Positions 53,033-61,249 of a stretch of 64,000 bases of DNA are shown here, in pieces. Source of the DNA: Pelagibacteraceae bacterium AG-390-L03 (GTDB lineage Bacteria; Pseudomonadota; Alphaproteobacteria; Pelagibacterales; Pelagibacteraceae); contig QCHA01000004.1 in assembly GCA_003279685.1 (NCBI GenBank), positions 1 through 64,000 of the forward strand. The letters run 5' to 3'. A program made the translations under genes and the position numbers. How positions within the stretch are numbered: the first letter of the stretch is position 1; the number at the start of each line of letters is the position of its first letter. The notes beneath the pieces were generated by a model. It did not search any database and was not told the origin of the DNA. It saw only the letters and a list, made by a program, of their open reading frames with translations.

Positions 53033-54151
53033 CTACTCTTTAATCCATCCTCCCCCAAGCACTTTATGACCAAATTGGTCTTTGCTATAAAAGACACATG
53101 CCTGTCCTGGTGAAATACCATCTTCAGGATTAAGCAAATTTACATAAGCGGTATTATTTTCTTTTAGATCAACTTTTGCTTCGAGAAGATTTCCAGTTGA
53201 TCTTACTTTTACAAAAATATTTTGATCTAAATCTTTTTTATCAGTTAATAAGTTCAAATCTTTAAGAGAAATATCTTTTTTTCCAAGATTTTCTTTTGGT
53301 CCAACTATAATCTCATTATTTTCTGAATTTATTTTTAAAACGTATAAAGGTTCTTTGTCTGAAACTTTAATGCCTTTTCTTTGTCCTATTGTAAAATTAA
53401 TAATTCCATCATGAACACCAATTACATTTCCCTCTAAATTTTTTATATTTCCCTTTTGAAAAGAGTCTGGTCTAAATTTTCTAATTACTGATGCGTAATC
53501 TCCATTAGGGACAAAACAAATATCTTGGCTGTCGGGTTTATCCGCAACATTTAAATCTAGCTCTTTTGCAATCTCTCTTGTTTTATCTTTTAACATTCCA
53601 CCTAATGGAAACCTTAGATAATCTAATTGTTCACGAGTTGTATTAAATAGAAAATAACTTTGATCTCTGTTCTCATCGATTGCTCTATACATATTATTTG
53701 TATTGTTAGCTGTAACATTTTTTACATAATGACCTGTAACTAATGCATCTGCATTTAGATCTTTGGATACTTCAAATAAATCTTTAAACTTTACTGTTTG
53801 ATTACATTGAACACACGGTATTGGGGTTTCTCCATTTAAATAACTATCAACAAAATTATCTATAACTCCTTGCTTAAACTTATCTTGGTAATATAAAATT
53901 TTATGTTCAATCCCTAATTTATGTGCAACACGTTTTGCATCCATTATATCTTGTCCTGAACAGCACTGCTTAGATTTAGCTACTTCTTTTCCATCATCAT
54001 AAAGCTTTAGTGTAATTCCAATAACTTTATAGCCTTCATTTTTCATGATGCCGGCTACAGTTGAAGAATCTACTCCACCAGACATGGCGACTACTACTGT
54101 AGTATCCTGGGGCTTTTTATTAATTCCAATAGAATTTAATTCTTTATTCAT
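53033..54151 (-). CDS. mnmA: tRNA-specific 2-thiouridylase
   Basis: Puts sulfur on U34 of tRNA-Glu, Lys and Gln. 372 aa with the PP-loop '[13 protein letters not shown]', the catalytic cysteine in '[13 protein letters not shown]', 'TGHYVKN', the second Cys in '[14 protein letters not shown]' and 'FTIGQRKGI'. ATG start; 41 bases from the divergent DUF3553 gene. The sulfur donor (IscS or a rhodanese) is not in the immediate neighbourhood. Confidence 0.96.
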   Translation of the reverse strand: MNKELNSIGINKKPQDTTVVVAMSGGVDSSTVAGIMKNEGYKVIGITLKLYDDGKEVAKSKQCCSGQDIMDAKRVAHKLGIEHKILYYQDKFKQGVIDNFVDSYLNGETPIPCVQCNQTVKFKDLFEVSKDLNADALVTGHYVKNVTANNTNNMYRAIDENRDQSYFLFNTTREQLDYLRFPLGGMLKDKTREIAKELDLNVADKPDSQDICFVPNGDYASVIRKFRPDSFQKGNIKNLEGNVIGVHDGIINFTIGQRKGIKVSDKEPLYVLKINSENNEIIVGPKENLGKKDISLKDLNLLTDKKDLDQNIFVKVRSTGNLLEAKVDLKENNTAYVNLLNPEDGISPGQACVFYSKDQFGHKVLGGGWIKE

Positions 54152-54192
54152 AAGGTAGTATTTATACTTATTTACAATATAAGTTAAATTAA

Positions 54193-54360
54193 ATGATTTT
54201 AGATTACGAACCAGGTGACAAAGTCACTAATCCAAATAATAAAGACTGGGGTATTGGTCAGGTCCAATCTATTATTAATGAAAAAGTAACTGTAAATTTT
54301 GAAAATGCTGGAAAAAAAGTAATCAATGCTAAAAATATAGAATTAAAAAGAATTAAATAG
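54193..54360 (+). CDS. DUF3553-family small protein
   Basis: 55 aa, too short for the track. '[24 protein letters not shown]' and '[20 protein letters not shown]' match the DUF3553 pattern common in alphaproteobacteria, a small beta-rich SH3-like protein. It diverges from mnmA by 41 bases and precedes the cysQ-like gene by 7 bases. Function unknown; RNA- or protein-binding is plausible. Confidence 0.85.
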   Translation: MILDYEPGDKVTNPNNKDWGIGQVQSIINEKVTVNFENAGKKVINAKNIELKRIK

Positions 54361-54367
54361 ATTTTGG

Positions 54368-55129
54368 ATGGATATAAAAAAAATTATAGAAAATTTAATT
54401 GATACTTTTTTAAAAGCTGGAGAATTATCACTTTCACTTAGGGAAAAAGGATTAAAAAAAGAAATAAAATCAGACAACACACCTGTGAGTAATGGTGACC
54501 TTGAAGTTAATAAATTTATCACAAAAAAAATCTCTGAGGTAACACCTGATATTCCAATCATATCTGAAGAAACTTCTGATAATAAAGACAACACTCAACT
54601 AAAAAATTTCTGGTTAGTTGATCCTATTGATGGGACTTATGACTATATAAATAACTTAGAAGAATTCACAATAAATGCAGGTTTAATTATAAATAACAAA
54701 CCTGTTGCTGGATTAATTAATGCACCCTCAAAAAAAAGAATGTTTTATTCTTATGGTGAAGGAAATGCTTTTGAATTAAGTGATGGAAAAACAACAAAAC
54801 TAAATGAAAAAGATACTATAACTAGACCAGTAAAATTTATTTCTTACTCAAACAAAATTAAACCAGAAATTAAAAAAATCTATCAAGATATTGGGGTTGT
54901 TGAAAATGTGAAAATGAAAAGTTCACTTAAGTTTTGCGTGGTAGCAGCTGGTGAATATGACGGATATGTAGCAGAACCAAGAGCTTATGAATGGGATATA
55001 GCAGCTGGTCATGCAATATTAATACATTCGGGTGGAACAGTTACAGATTTTAATGGAAATGAAATTTTATATGGAAAAAAAGATTTAAAAAATCCAAGCT
55101 TAATTTTAAAGAGTAAAAATATATTATAA
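54368..55129 (+). CDS. cysQ: 3'(2'),5'-bisphosphate nucleotidase-type phosphatase
   Basis: 253-aa inositol monophosphatase superfamily enzyme. Metal-binding motifs 'ISEET', 'DPIDGTYDYI' and 'WDIAAGHAIL' are intact, and the short length and 'SNGDLEVNKFI' fit CysQ. It would hydrolyse phosphoadenosine phosphate (PAP) to AMP. In a genome thought to lack assimilatory sulfate reduction, PAP would come from acyl-carrier-protein synthase or sulfotransferase reactions (inference). Other IMPase substrates are possible. It shares a TAATG with the next small gene. Confidence 0.82.
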   Translation: MDIKKIIENLIDTFLKAGELSLSLREKGLKKEIKSDNTPVSNGDLEVNKFITKKISEVTPDIPIISEETSDNKDNTQLKNFWLVDPIDGTYDYINNLEEFTINAGLIINNKPVAGLINAPSKKRMFYSYGEGNAFELSDGKTTKLNEKDTITRPVKFISYSNKIKPEIKKIYQDIGVVENVKMKSSLKFCVVAAGEYDGYVAEPRAYEWDIAAGHAILIHSGGTVTDFNGNEILYGKKDLKNPSLILKSKNIL

Positions 55130-55275
55130 TGGATGAGCAATTAAGAATTATACTTATTATAATAGTTTCTGTATCTATTTTTGGATTATTAGTTTTTGTA
55201 TTTGTTAAAAACTATGTGAGACAAAAGATTAATAATTTAGTTGAAGAGGAAAAAAAAGAAAAAAAACTAAAGTAG
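55129..55275 (+). CDS. 48-aa single-TM protein, unknown
   Basis: Below the track's size cut-off. ATG overlaps the cysQ stop (TAATG), a strong sign of translation. Sequence: short polar start, one long helix 'RIILIIIVSVSIFGLLVFVFV', then a basic/acidic tail ending in 'EEEKKEKKLK'. No family recognised. It overlaps the convergent recX stop by 9 bases. Confidence 0.65.
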   Translation: MDEQLRIILIIIVSVSIFGLLVFVFVKNYVRQKINNLVEEEKKEKKLK

Positions 55276-55830
55276 ATTAATTATTTTAAGATATTCATCT
55301 TTTTCTATATCCATTACTTTTCTTGACGTCTCAAAATCAAAACCATTTCTTGCTAATAAAGATATGTCTTTTTTATAAAATAGAGTTCTATTGTCCTCAG
55401 TTCTAGCTGGACCTATTCGTTTTTTCTTACAAATTTTTATAGCAGAAAAAAAATCTTGGTCAGAGTTATCTTCTTTTATTTTATTAACTGTATCTTTAAT
55501 AAACGCATCATGAATTCCTTTTCCTATTAAATAGTTTCTAATTTTATTTATAGAGTTCCCTCGTTGAATCATACTTTTTGCTTTGCTTTGAGAATAAAAT
55601 TGATCATTGATAAATTTATTCTTTTCTAAATCAGACAAAACAATATCGATCAATTTATTGACGTCTTTTTTTCTCACATCAGAAGAGGAAAGCTTCATGT
55701 ATTTCTTAAGTAAATAGGTTTTTAGTTGTTGTTTTGAAGGAGCATATTTTTCAACATAAGCAAATGCAAAATTTCTCATCTCCTCAACAGTTACCTGGAG
55801 TGTTTTTTTTCTATTTCTTATAGGAATCAT
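55267..55830 (-). CDS. recX: RecX-family regulatory protein
   Basis: 187-aa, basic, all-helical protein with the three-repeat RecX layout ('ALAYVEKYAPSKQQL'-type first helix block, 'FINDQFYSQSKAKSMIQRGNSINKIRNYLIGKGI', then the weaker third). RecX modulates RecA filaments. recA is not adjacent, which is common in alphaproteobacteria. ATG start; 26 bases from the divergent ABA4-like gene. Confidence 0.82.
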   Translation of the reverse strand: MIPIRNRKKTLQVTVEEMRNFAFAYVEKYAPSKQQLKTYLLKKYMKLSSSDVRKKDVNKLIDIVLSDLEKNKFINDQFYSQSKAKSMIQRGNSINKIRNYLIGKGIHDAFIKDTVNKIKEDNSDQDFFSAIKICKKKRIGPARTEDNRTLFYKKDISLLARNGFDFETSRKVMDIEKDEYLKIINLL

Positions 55831-55856
55831 GCTTAGATTTTATATAATATATTTAA

Positions 55857-56330
55857 ATGATCGAACAAATTTATACTTATTTTTCTATTGAAACACTTTA
55901 TATGTGGATCAATATAGGTGTATTACCATTTTGGTTTATACTAATCTTTTTTCCACAATCTCATCTAGGTAGAATTTTTGTAGCCTCAATATTTCCAATA
56001 TTTATTTTAAGTGGTGTTTATATTTTTGTTTTATATAAATCTTATTTAATTGGTTATGATTTTGTTGGTAATTTTACTTTATACCTGGGATTAGATGAGC
56101 TTTCTAGATTGTTTGAAGACCATTTATATTTAATGCTTTTTTGGACACACTTCATTGCTATCAATTTATTTATAGGTGGATGGATAGTAAAAGACTCTCA
56201 AAAATTTTATATTAATAAAATTTTAGTATCGATCCCATTAATAATCACCTATTTAATAGGACCAATTGGTTTATTCATTTATTGGATCATCAGAATTTTC
56301 TATGCCAAAAGAATGAGTCTTTATGAGTGA
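55857..56330 (+). CDS. ABA4-like (DUF4281) membrane protein
   Basis: 157 aa with four membrane helices. 'MWINIGVLPFWFILIFFPQS' at the start and 'FWTHFIAINLFIGGWIVKDSQKFYINKIL' plus 'LIGPIGLFIYWIIR' match the ABA4-like family, named for a plant protein needed for neoxanthin formation. In bacteria the role is unclear; a link to carotenoid or retinal metabolism has been proposed for relatives. It overlaps the DsbA-family gene by 8 bases. Confidence 0.75.
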   Translation: MIEQIYTYFSIETLYMWINIGVLPFWFILIFFPQSHLGRIFVASIFPIFILSGVYIFVLYKSYLIGYDFVGNFTLYLGLDELSRLFEDHLYLMLFWTHFIAINLFIGGWIVKDSQKFYINKILVSIPLIITYLIGPIGLFIYWIIRIFYAKRMSLYE

Positions 56331-56910
56331 TCATATAGATTTTTATTTTGATATAATTAGTGCTTATTCTTACATTGCTCACAAAAAGATTGAAAAAATT
56401 AAAGATAATCAAAAAATTGTTTTTAACTATAAACCTATATTTTTAGGCGGTCTTCACAACCTTGCAGGGATAAGTGCACCCGCTTTTAATAAATATAAAA
56501 TGAAAAATATGCAAAATGATTGTGAGCTTGTATCAAAAAAAAACAATATATCCTTTTCATGGAATTCTAAATTTCCAATCAATTCTCTTTATTTGATGAG
56601 AGGCTATTTATGCGTATCTGATGATCAAAAAAATAACTATCTAAATACTTTTTTTGAAGCTTATTGGAAAGATAATTTAGATTTATCAAATAATGAGGAA
56701 ATCTTTCAGTTATTAGATACTTTAAATATAGATAATGAAAAATTCTTAAATGGGATTAAAGAACAATCAATTAAAGATGCGCTAAAAGATGCAACCAACG
56801 AAGCGTTTAAAAAAGAAGTTTTTGGTGCACCAACATTTATTGTAAATAATAAAATTTTTTGGGGACAAGATCGACTTGAATATGCTGTTGAAGAATTAAA
56901 CTTTAATTAG
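56323..56910 (+). CDS. DsbA-family 2-hydroxychromene-2-carboxylate isomerase-like protein
   Basis: 195-aa thioredoxin-fold (GST kappa/DsbA-like) protein without a CxxC. 'DFYFDIISAYSYIAHKKI' opens with the Ser that replaces the redox Cys in the isomerase group, and 'FGAPTFIVNNKIFWGQDRL' is the conserved cis-Pro and C-terminal block. Glutathione-dependent isomerase of aromatic breakdown is the family name; the substrate in a marine oligotroph is unknown. Convergent 4-base overlap with the rhodanese gene. Confidence 0.86.
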   Translation: MSDHIDFYFDIISAYSYIAHKKIEKIKDNQKIVFNYKPIFLGGLHNLAGISAPAFNKYKMKNMQNDCELVSKKNNISFSWNSKFPINSLYLMRGYLCVSDDQKNNYLNTFFEAYWKDNLDLSNNEEIFQLLDTLNIDNEKFLNGIKEQSIKDALKDATNEAFKKEVFGAPTFIVNNKIFWGQDRLEYAVEELNFN

Positions 56911-57290
56911 ATTATTTTAAATTTACTCTGGCTGATTGCACCGAAACCACCCTCAATGTGTGATACCTTTTCATATCCCATACTATGCAATGCTTTAACT
57001 GCTAAAGCAGATCTTACACCACCCGCACAAAATAAAACCATTTCTTTATTTTGATCAAGTTTACCTTGTTGAAAAAAAGCACTATTAGGATCTAAAAAAA
57101 TTTCCATCATTCCTCTAGAAATATGTACTGAATTTTCTACACTTCCAGTATTTTCTAATTCACGAGCTTCTCTTATATCAATTAAATTACAATTATTTTC
57201 TTCAACCATCTTGAAAGCTTCATCTGCATTAATAGTTTTTATTTCTTGCATTGCTTCTGAGACTAGTGTTTGGATTGATTTAACTGTCAT
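56907..57290 (-). CDS. rhodanese-like sulfurtransferase
   Basis: 127-aa single rhodanese domain with 'CNLIDIREARELENTGSVENSVHISRG' and active-site Cys88 in 'VLFCAGGVRSALA'. The 6-residue active-site loop length fits a sulfur-handling rather than a phosphatase (Cdc25-like, 7-residue) member. No signal peptide. Its donor/acceptor pair is unknown. It diverges from bcp by 46 bases. Confidence 0.9.
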   Translation of the reverse strand: MTVKSIQTLVSEAMQEIKTINADEAFKMVEENNCNLIDIREARELENTGSVENSVHISRGMMEIFLDPNSAFFQQGKLDQNKEMVLFCAGGVRSALAVKALHSMGYEKVSHIEGGFGAISQSKFKII

Positions 57291-57336
57291 AAATGTGTTT
57301 AAAACTACCTTAAAAATATTATATTACTAGAAAATT

Positions 57337-57801
57337 ATGTTAAAAATTAATACTAAAGCTCCTAATTTTATACTGCCATCAACCTCAAATCAAAAATATT
57401 CATTAAAAGACTCACTTGGAAAATATGTTGTCATCTATTTTTATCCAAAGGATGATACGCCAGGGTGCACTATTGAGACTAATGATTTTAATAAATCACT
57501 ATCAAAATTTAAAAAATTAGATTGTGAAGTTTATGGAATTTCAAAAGATAATATAAAAAGTCATGATAAATTTAGAGAAAAATATAAGATAAAATTTGAT
57601 TTATTAGCCGATGAAGAGTTAACAGTCCTTAAGAAGTATAAGGTCTGGGGTAAAAAAAAATTTATGGGTAGGGAATTTATGGGTATTATCAGATCTACGT
57701 TTTTAATAGATAAAAAAGGTAAAATTATAAAGATTTGGGAAAATGTTAAAGTTAAAGACCATTCAAAAGAAGTTTTAGAAACACTTAAAAGTATTCCATA
57801 A
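57337..57801 (+). CDS. bcp: thioredoxin-dependent peroxiredoxin, Bcp type
   Basis: Reduces hydrogen peroxide and organic hydroperoxides. 154 aa with peroxidatic C44 in 'DDTPGCTIET', Thr41 and 'IRSTFLIDKKGKI' containing the active-site Arg. The resolving cysteine five residues after C44 in E. coli Bcp is Asn here, so it may work as a 1-Cys enzyme or use Cys elsewhere ('KLDCEVYG'). It ends at the terminator shared with the convergent amt gene. Confidence 0.92.
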   Translation: MLKINTKAPNFILPSTSNQKYSLKDSLGKYVVIYFYPKDDTPGCTIETNDFNKSLSKFKKLDCEVYGISKDNIKSHDKFREKYKIKFDLLADEELTVLKKYKVWGKKKFMGREFMGIIRSTFLIDKKGKIIKIWENVKVKDHSKEVLETLKSIP

Positions 57802-57806
57802 AATAA

Positions 57807-57834
57807 AAAGGCCCCTTATTTCTAGGGGACCTTT
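57807..57834 (-). terminator. Rho-independent terminator between bcp and amt
   Basis: AAAGGCCCCT (57807-57816) and AGGGGACCTTT (57824-57834) form a GC-rich hairpin with one bulged base. On the minus strand it is followed by TTTTTATTTT, so it primarily ends the amt transcript; it may also stop bcp. Confidence 0.85.
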
Positions 57835-57860
57835 AAATGTTATATAGAGAGATAATTTTT

Positions 57861-59153
57861 TTAATCTCTGATTGCGTATGCTTTTACACCTACTTCAGCA
57901 ACATCAGTTCCAAGTTTTTCAGCTTGAGCACTAATTCTTAAACCAATAGTTTCTTTGAGTGCTCTGAAAACTACGTAAGAAAGTACAAAACTAAATACAC
58001 ATACAGCTAGAACACCTGTAAACTGAGTTCCAAATGTTGTGTCTGGATTTGAAATTGGAACTACCAATGTTCCAAATATACCAGCGAACATGTGAACTGG
58101 AATAGCACCAACGACATCATCTATGTGTTTAGATTCTAAAAACTTAGTTCCAAAGTACATAATAATAGCTCCAATTGAACCAATTACCATTGCAAGAATT
58201 GGACTAGGGTTTAATGGTTCGGCAGTTATTGCAACTAGACCTGCTAAAGCACCGTTTAACATCATTATGATATCTGTTTTACCACCAATTAATCTAGTGA
58301 CTATAGCTGCAGTTACTGTTCCAGCTGCACCAGCTAAGTGGGTGTTAACTGCAATTTTACTAATTGCTGTAACATCATCAAAAGTTCCAACTGCTAATTG
58401 ACTAAAACCATTAAAACCAAACCAACCAAACCATAATAAAAAAGTTCCAAGTGTAACTAAAGGAATACTAGACGCTGCAAAAGGAACTAAAGATTTAGTC
58501 TCACCTCTTTTTCCAAACCTACCAGCTCTTGCACCTAAAACTATTACGCCAGCTAAAGCAGCAGCGCCACCACAAGCATGGACTAAAGTTGATCCTGCAA
58601 AATCAGAAAAACCAGCGGTTGCTAACCAGCCACCACCCCACTGCCAACCCATAGAGATTGGGTAAATAAATGCAGCCATTATTGCAGAGAAAATAAAAAA
58701 TGGCCAAATTTTAATTCTTTCTGCAACAGCACCTGATACAATTGATACAGTCGCGCAAACAAACATCGCTTGATAGAACCAATCTGAATAATCAGAGTAT
58801 CCAGTTCCTATTTGAGATGAATCGCTCCAAATTGAAAATGATCCTACGTAACCACCTTCAGGTATTCCATATGCAAGATTATATCCGCATAAAAAAAATA
58901 CAATTGATGCTATAGCAAATTTACCAATATTCTTTGCTGCAATTGTTGATACACTCTTTGTGGTAACCAAACCACATTCAAGCATGCAAAATCCTGCAGC
59001 CATAAATGCTACTAATACACCACCTAAATAAAAGCCAAGCGTGTTGAATATATATTGTCCTTCAGCTGATATAGTTGTTTCTGCAGAAGCTAAGCCTGTA
59101 ATGCTAAGAAAGATTACAAGACTGAGTATTATTTTTTTAAATAAATTAATCAT
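57861..59153 (-). CDS. amt: ammonium transporter (downstream copy)
   Basis: 430-aa Amt/MEP/Rh transporter with a cleavable N-terminal signal sequence, as in AmtB, and eleven membrane helices. The pore twin histidines are in 'STLVHACGGAAAL' and 'PVHMFAGIFG', and 'FMLECGLVTTKSVS' is conserved. The C-terminal tail ends 'GTDVAEVGVKAYAIRD'. It is the downstream copy of two closely similar genes. GGAGAGATA Shine-Dalgarno before the ATG. No glnK is next to it. Confidence 0.96.
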   Translation of the reverse strand: MINLFKKIILSLVIFLSITGLASAETTISAEGQYIFNTLGFYLGGVLVAFMAAGFCMLECGLVTTKSVSTIAAKNIGKFAIASIVFFLCGYNLAYGIPEGGYVGSFSIWSDSSQIGTGYSDYSDWFYQAMFVCATVSIVSGAVAERIKIWPFFIFSAIMAAFIYPISMGWQWGGGWLATAGFSDFAGSTLVHACGGAAALAGVIVLGARAGRFGKRGETKSLVPFAASSIPLVTLGTFLLWFGWFGFNGFSQLAVGTFDDVTAISKIAVNTHLAGAAGTVTAAIVTRLIGGKTDIIMMLNGALAGLVAITAEPLNPSPILAMVIGSIGAIIMYFGTKFLESKHIDDVVGAIPVHMFAGIFGTLVVPISNPDTTFGTQFTGVLAVCVFSFVLSYVVFRALKETIGLRISAQAEKLGTDVAEVGVKAYAIRD

Positions 59154-59251
59154 TATCTCTCCTTGTTATGGAAGATCTTTTATTAAAGTTTTTTTGTTTA
59201 AGAATTGCTGATTAATCAAAAGAGTTATGACAATAGAGCATGAGTATAAAA

Positions 59252-59275
59252 AAAGGCCCCTAAAAAGGGGCCTTT
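59252..59275 (-). terminator. Rho-independent terminator after the upstream amt
   Basis: Perfect 9-bp stem AAAGGCCCC/GGGGCCTTT with a 6-base loop (TAAAAA), followed on the minus strand by TTTTTTTATA. It ends the transcript of the 59374-60675 amt gene about 100 bases after its stop. The AAAGGCCCC arm is the same as in the terminator at 57807. Confidence 0.92.
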
Positions 59276-59279
59276 CACT

Positions 59280-59361
59280 AACTATAAGAGAGAGAGATAG
59301 TTATTCTGTTATTTAAGAGGCCCTCCAATGAGATAACGATATGGAGATCGAAGAGCCTCTT
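59280..59361 (-). other. structured 3' region of the upstream amt transcript
   Basis: Between the amt stop codon and its terminator are two further hairpins: AAGAGGC/GCCTCTT (59315-59321 with 59355-59361, plus an inner CTCC/GGAG) and AACTAT/ATAGTT (59280-59285 with 59297-59302) around a GA-repeat loop. With the terminator this makes a 3-hairpin, roughly 100-base tail that could be an sRNA released from the mRNA. The only ORFs here are trivial. Confidence 0.5.
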
Positions 59362-59373
59362 TATTGCATGCAA

Positions 59374-60675
59374 TTAGTCTCTTATTGCGTAAGCAATTAC
59401 ACCTGTTTCGGTAACGTCCGTACCTTTAGTTTCAGCTTCTTTACTTAATCTAATACCAAAGAGACTTTTCATTATCGACCATACAATGTAAGACACTGCA
59501 AACACAAAAATGTTAACTGCAAGTACACCAATTAACTGGGCACTGAATGTTGCATCAGTATTAGTTAATGGAACTGCTAGTGTACCCCAAACTCCAGCAA
59601 ATAAGTGTGCTGGAATTGCACCTACAACATCATCAAGTTTAAAACTAAATAATAATTTAGTTCCAAATACAACGATCAATCCACCTATTGCACCTATTAA
59701 GATAGCTGCAAATGGTGATGGTGCTAAAGGTTCAGCGGTGATAGCTACCAAGCCACCAATTGCTCCGTTTAACATTTGAATCACATCTGTCTTTCCATAC
59801 ATTAATCTTGTAATTGTGGCTGCTGCTAATACACCGCCACAAGCAGCAAGATTTGTATTGATAAATATTGTAGAGATCGCAACTGCATCATCAAAAGTAC
59901 CTAATGCTAATTGAGAACCACCATTAAATCCAAACCAACCTAACCATAGAATAAATACACCTATTGTTACTAATGGAATTGAAGAAGCTGCAAAAGGTTT
60001 TAAAGCTTTCGGATTTCCTGCAGAGTCAAATCTTCCATTTCTAGCACCTAACAAAATAATACCTGCTAATGCAGCTGCACCACCTGTTGAGTGAACTAAT
60101 GTTGAGCCAGCAAAGTCAGAGAAACCAAGTTCAGCTAACCAGCCTCCACCCCATTGCCAACCCATTACGATTGGATAAATCACTCCAGCTAAAATAGCTG
60201 CAAATAAGAAGAATGGCCATAACTTGATTCTTTCAGCCATAGCACCTGAGCAAATTGAAACTGTTGTCGCACAGAATACCATTTGGAAAAACCAATCAGA
60301 ACCATCGGCATAACCAGTATCAATTGCACTTGCATCTGACCAAGGTGTGAATGAACCAATATATCCACCTTCTGGAATACCATAAGCTAAGTTGTAACCA
60401 ACTAGCCAAAACATAATTCCAGCAATTGCATAAAGACCAATATTCTTTGCACAAATTACTGAAACACTTTTTGAAGTTACCATACCAGATTCTAGCATTG
60501 CAAAACCTGCCGCCATAAACATGACAAGGAAACCGCAAATTAAAAATAATAGAGTATTAAAAATAAACCCCACTTCAGCAGACACTGTTGTCTCTGCCAT
60601 ACCCGCACTACTCATGTTCAATAATAAAATTAAACTAATAAGTGGTGTTGATATTCTCTTTATTAATTTAGTCAT
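59374..60675 (-). CDS. amt: ammonium transporter (upstream copy)
   Basis: 433-aa Amt paralogue of the neighbouring gene, with the same signal peptide layout, twin histidines in 'STLVHSTGGAAAL' and 'PAHLFAGVWG', and the same 'GTDVTETGVIAYAIRD' tail. 'FAMLESGMVTSKSVS' replaces 'FCMLECGLVTTKSVS'. Strong AGGAGG Shine-Dalgarno 6 bases before the ATG. It has its own promoter region and terminator, so the two copies can be regulated separately. Confidence 0.96.
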   Translation of the reverse strand: MTKLIKRISTPLISLILLLNMSSAGMAETTVSAEVGFIFNTLLFLICGFLVMFMAAGFAMLESGMVTSKSVSVICAKNIGLYAIAGIMFWLVGYNLAYGIPEGGYIGSFTPWSDASAIDTGYADGSDWFFQMVFCATTVSICSGAMAERIKLWPFFLFAAILAGVIYPIVMGWQWGGGWLAELGFSDFAGSTLVHSTGGAAALAGIILLGARNGRFDSAGNPKALKPFAASSIPLVTIGVFILWLGWFGFNGGSQLALGTFDDAVAISTIFINTNLAACGGVLAAATITRLMYGKTDVIQMLNGAIGGLVAITAEPLAPSPFAAILIGAIGGLIVVFGTKLLFSFKLDDVVGAIPAHLFAGVWGTLAVPLTNTDATFSAQLIGVLAVNIFVFAVSYIVWSIMKSLFGIRLSKEAETKGTDVTETGVIAYAIRD

Positions 60676-60748
60676 AAGACCTCCTGTTAAGTTTATGTCT
60701 TATAATTTTATTAATTTTAAAAACTAACGCTGATTAGGAAAAATTGCT

Positions 60749-60763
60749 ATGCAGTATTTGCAT
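60749..60763. promoter_or_regulatory. short dyad ATGCA-N5-TGCAT upstream of amt
   Basis: Perfect 5-base arms around GTATT, about 75-90 bases before the amt start. It is placed like an operator. NtrC-like sites contain TGCA half-sites in a different spacing, so assignment to a nitrogen regulator is speculative. Confidence 0.25.
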
Positions 60764-60768
60764 ATAGT

Positions 60769-60806
60769 AACAGCCCTAAACATGTTTTGAAAACGTTAGG
60801 GCTGTT
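60769..60806. terminator. long hairpin after the HU gene
   Basis: AACAGCCCTAA (60769-60779) pairs perfectly with TTAGGGCTGTT (60796-60806), and the loop itself contains the palindrome GTTTTGAAAAC. It starts 10 bases after the HU stop codon. The minus-strand sequence after the stem lacks a U-run, so termination would be imperfect; mRNA 3'-end protection is the alternative. Confidence 0.55.
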
Positions 60807-60816
60807 AAAAAAATAA

Positions 60817-61092
60817 TTATTTATTGAATACTTCTTTTAAAGCTTTAGCAGGTAAGAATTTTACTTTTTGAGAAGCAGCGATTTGAATTTGTTCACCTGT
60901 TCTCGGGTTTCTTCCAACTCTAGCTTTTCTCTTTGCTACTTTGTAAGTACCAAATCCAGCGATTTTAACTGAATCATCACCTTTTAGTGCATCTAAAATA
61001 GTGTTGGTAATTGTATCAAATGTTCTTTCAGCATCGGCTTTGCTCAAACTTAAAGAGCCTGAAAGTTGTGCAATTAGTTGTTTTTTGTTCAT
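60817..61092 (-). CDS. hup: HU-family DNA-binding protein
   Basis: 91-aa nucleoid protein: 'MNKKQLIAQLSGSLSLSKADAERTFDTI', 'FGTYKVAKRKARVGRNPRTGEQIQIAAS' with the minor-groove arm 'GRNPRTGE', and 'KFLPAKALKEVFN'. It is HU rather than IHF by sequence and is the only general DNA-binding protein seen in the window. ATG start; a strong hairpin lies after it. Confidence 0.95.
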   Translation of the reverse strand: MNKKQLIAQLSGSLSLSKADAERTFDTITNTILDALKGDDSVKIAGFGTYKVAKRKARVGRNPRTGEQIQIAASQKVKFLPAKALKEVFNK

Positions 61093-61201
61093 TTTAGCTC
61101 CGGTTATGTTGGTTAATTATCATACTTGTCATAAACGTTGATAAATCAAGCTTTTTTTTAGTGTCTAATTTTATTTTACATACAATATGTAGTTGTAGCT
61201 T

Positions 61202-61226
61202 AAATAAGTATTGATTTTACTTATTT
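61202..61226 (-). terminator. AT-rich hairpin between rseP and HU
   Basis: AAATAAGTA (61202-61210) and TACTTATTT (61218-61226) form a perfect 9-bp stem with a 7-base loop in the 157-base gap after rseP. It could end the rseP transcript, but the stem is AT-only apart from two pairs and the following U-run on the minus strand is short. The plus-strand side has the better T-run although no plus-strand gene ends here. Confidence 0.4.
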
Positions 61227-61249
61227 TTTTAACGATTTAAAAAATAAAA

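Noticed and set aside
59286-59296. GA dinucleotide repeat (GAGAGAGA) as a microsatellite
   Set aside because: It is only 11 bases long and forms the loop of the AACTAT/ATAGTT hairpin.
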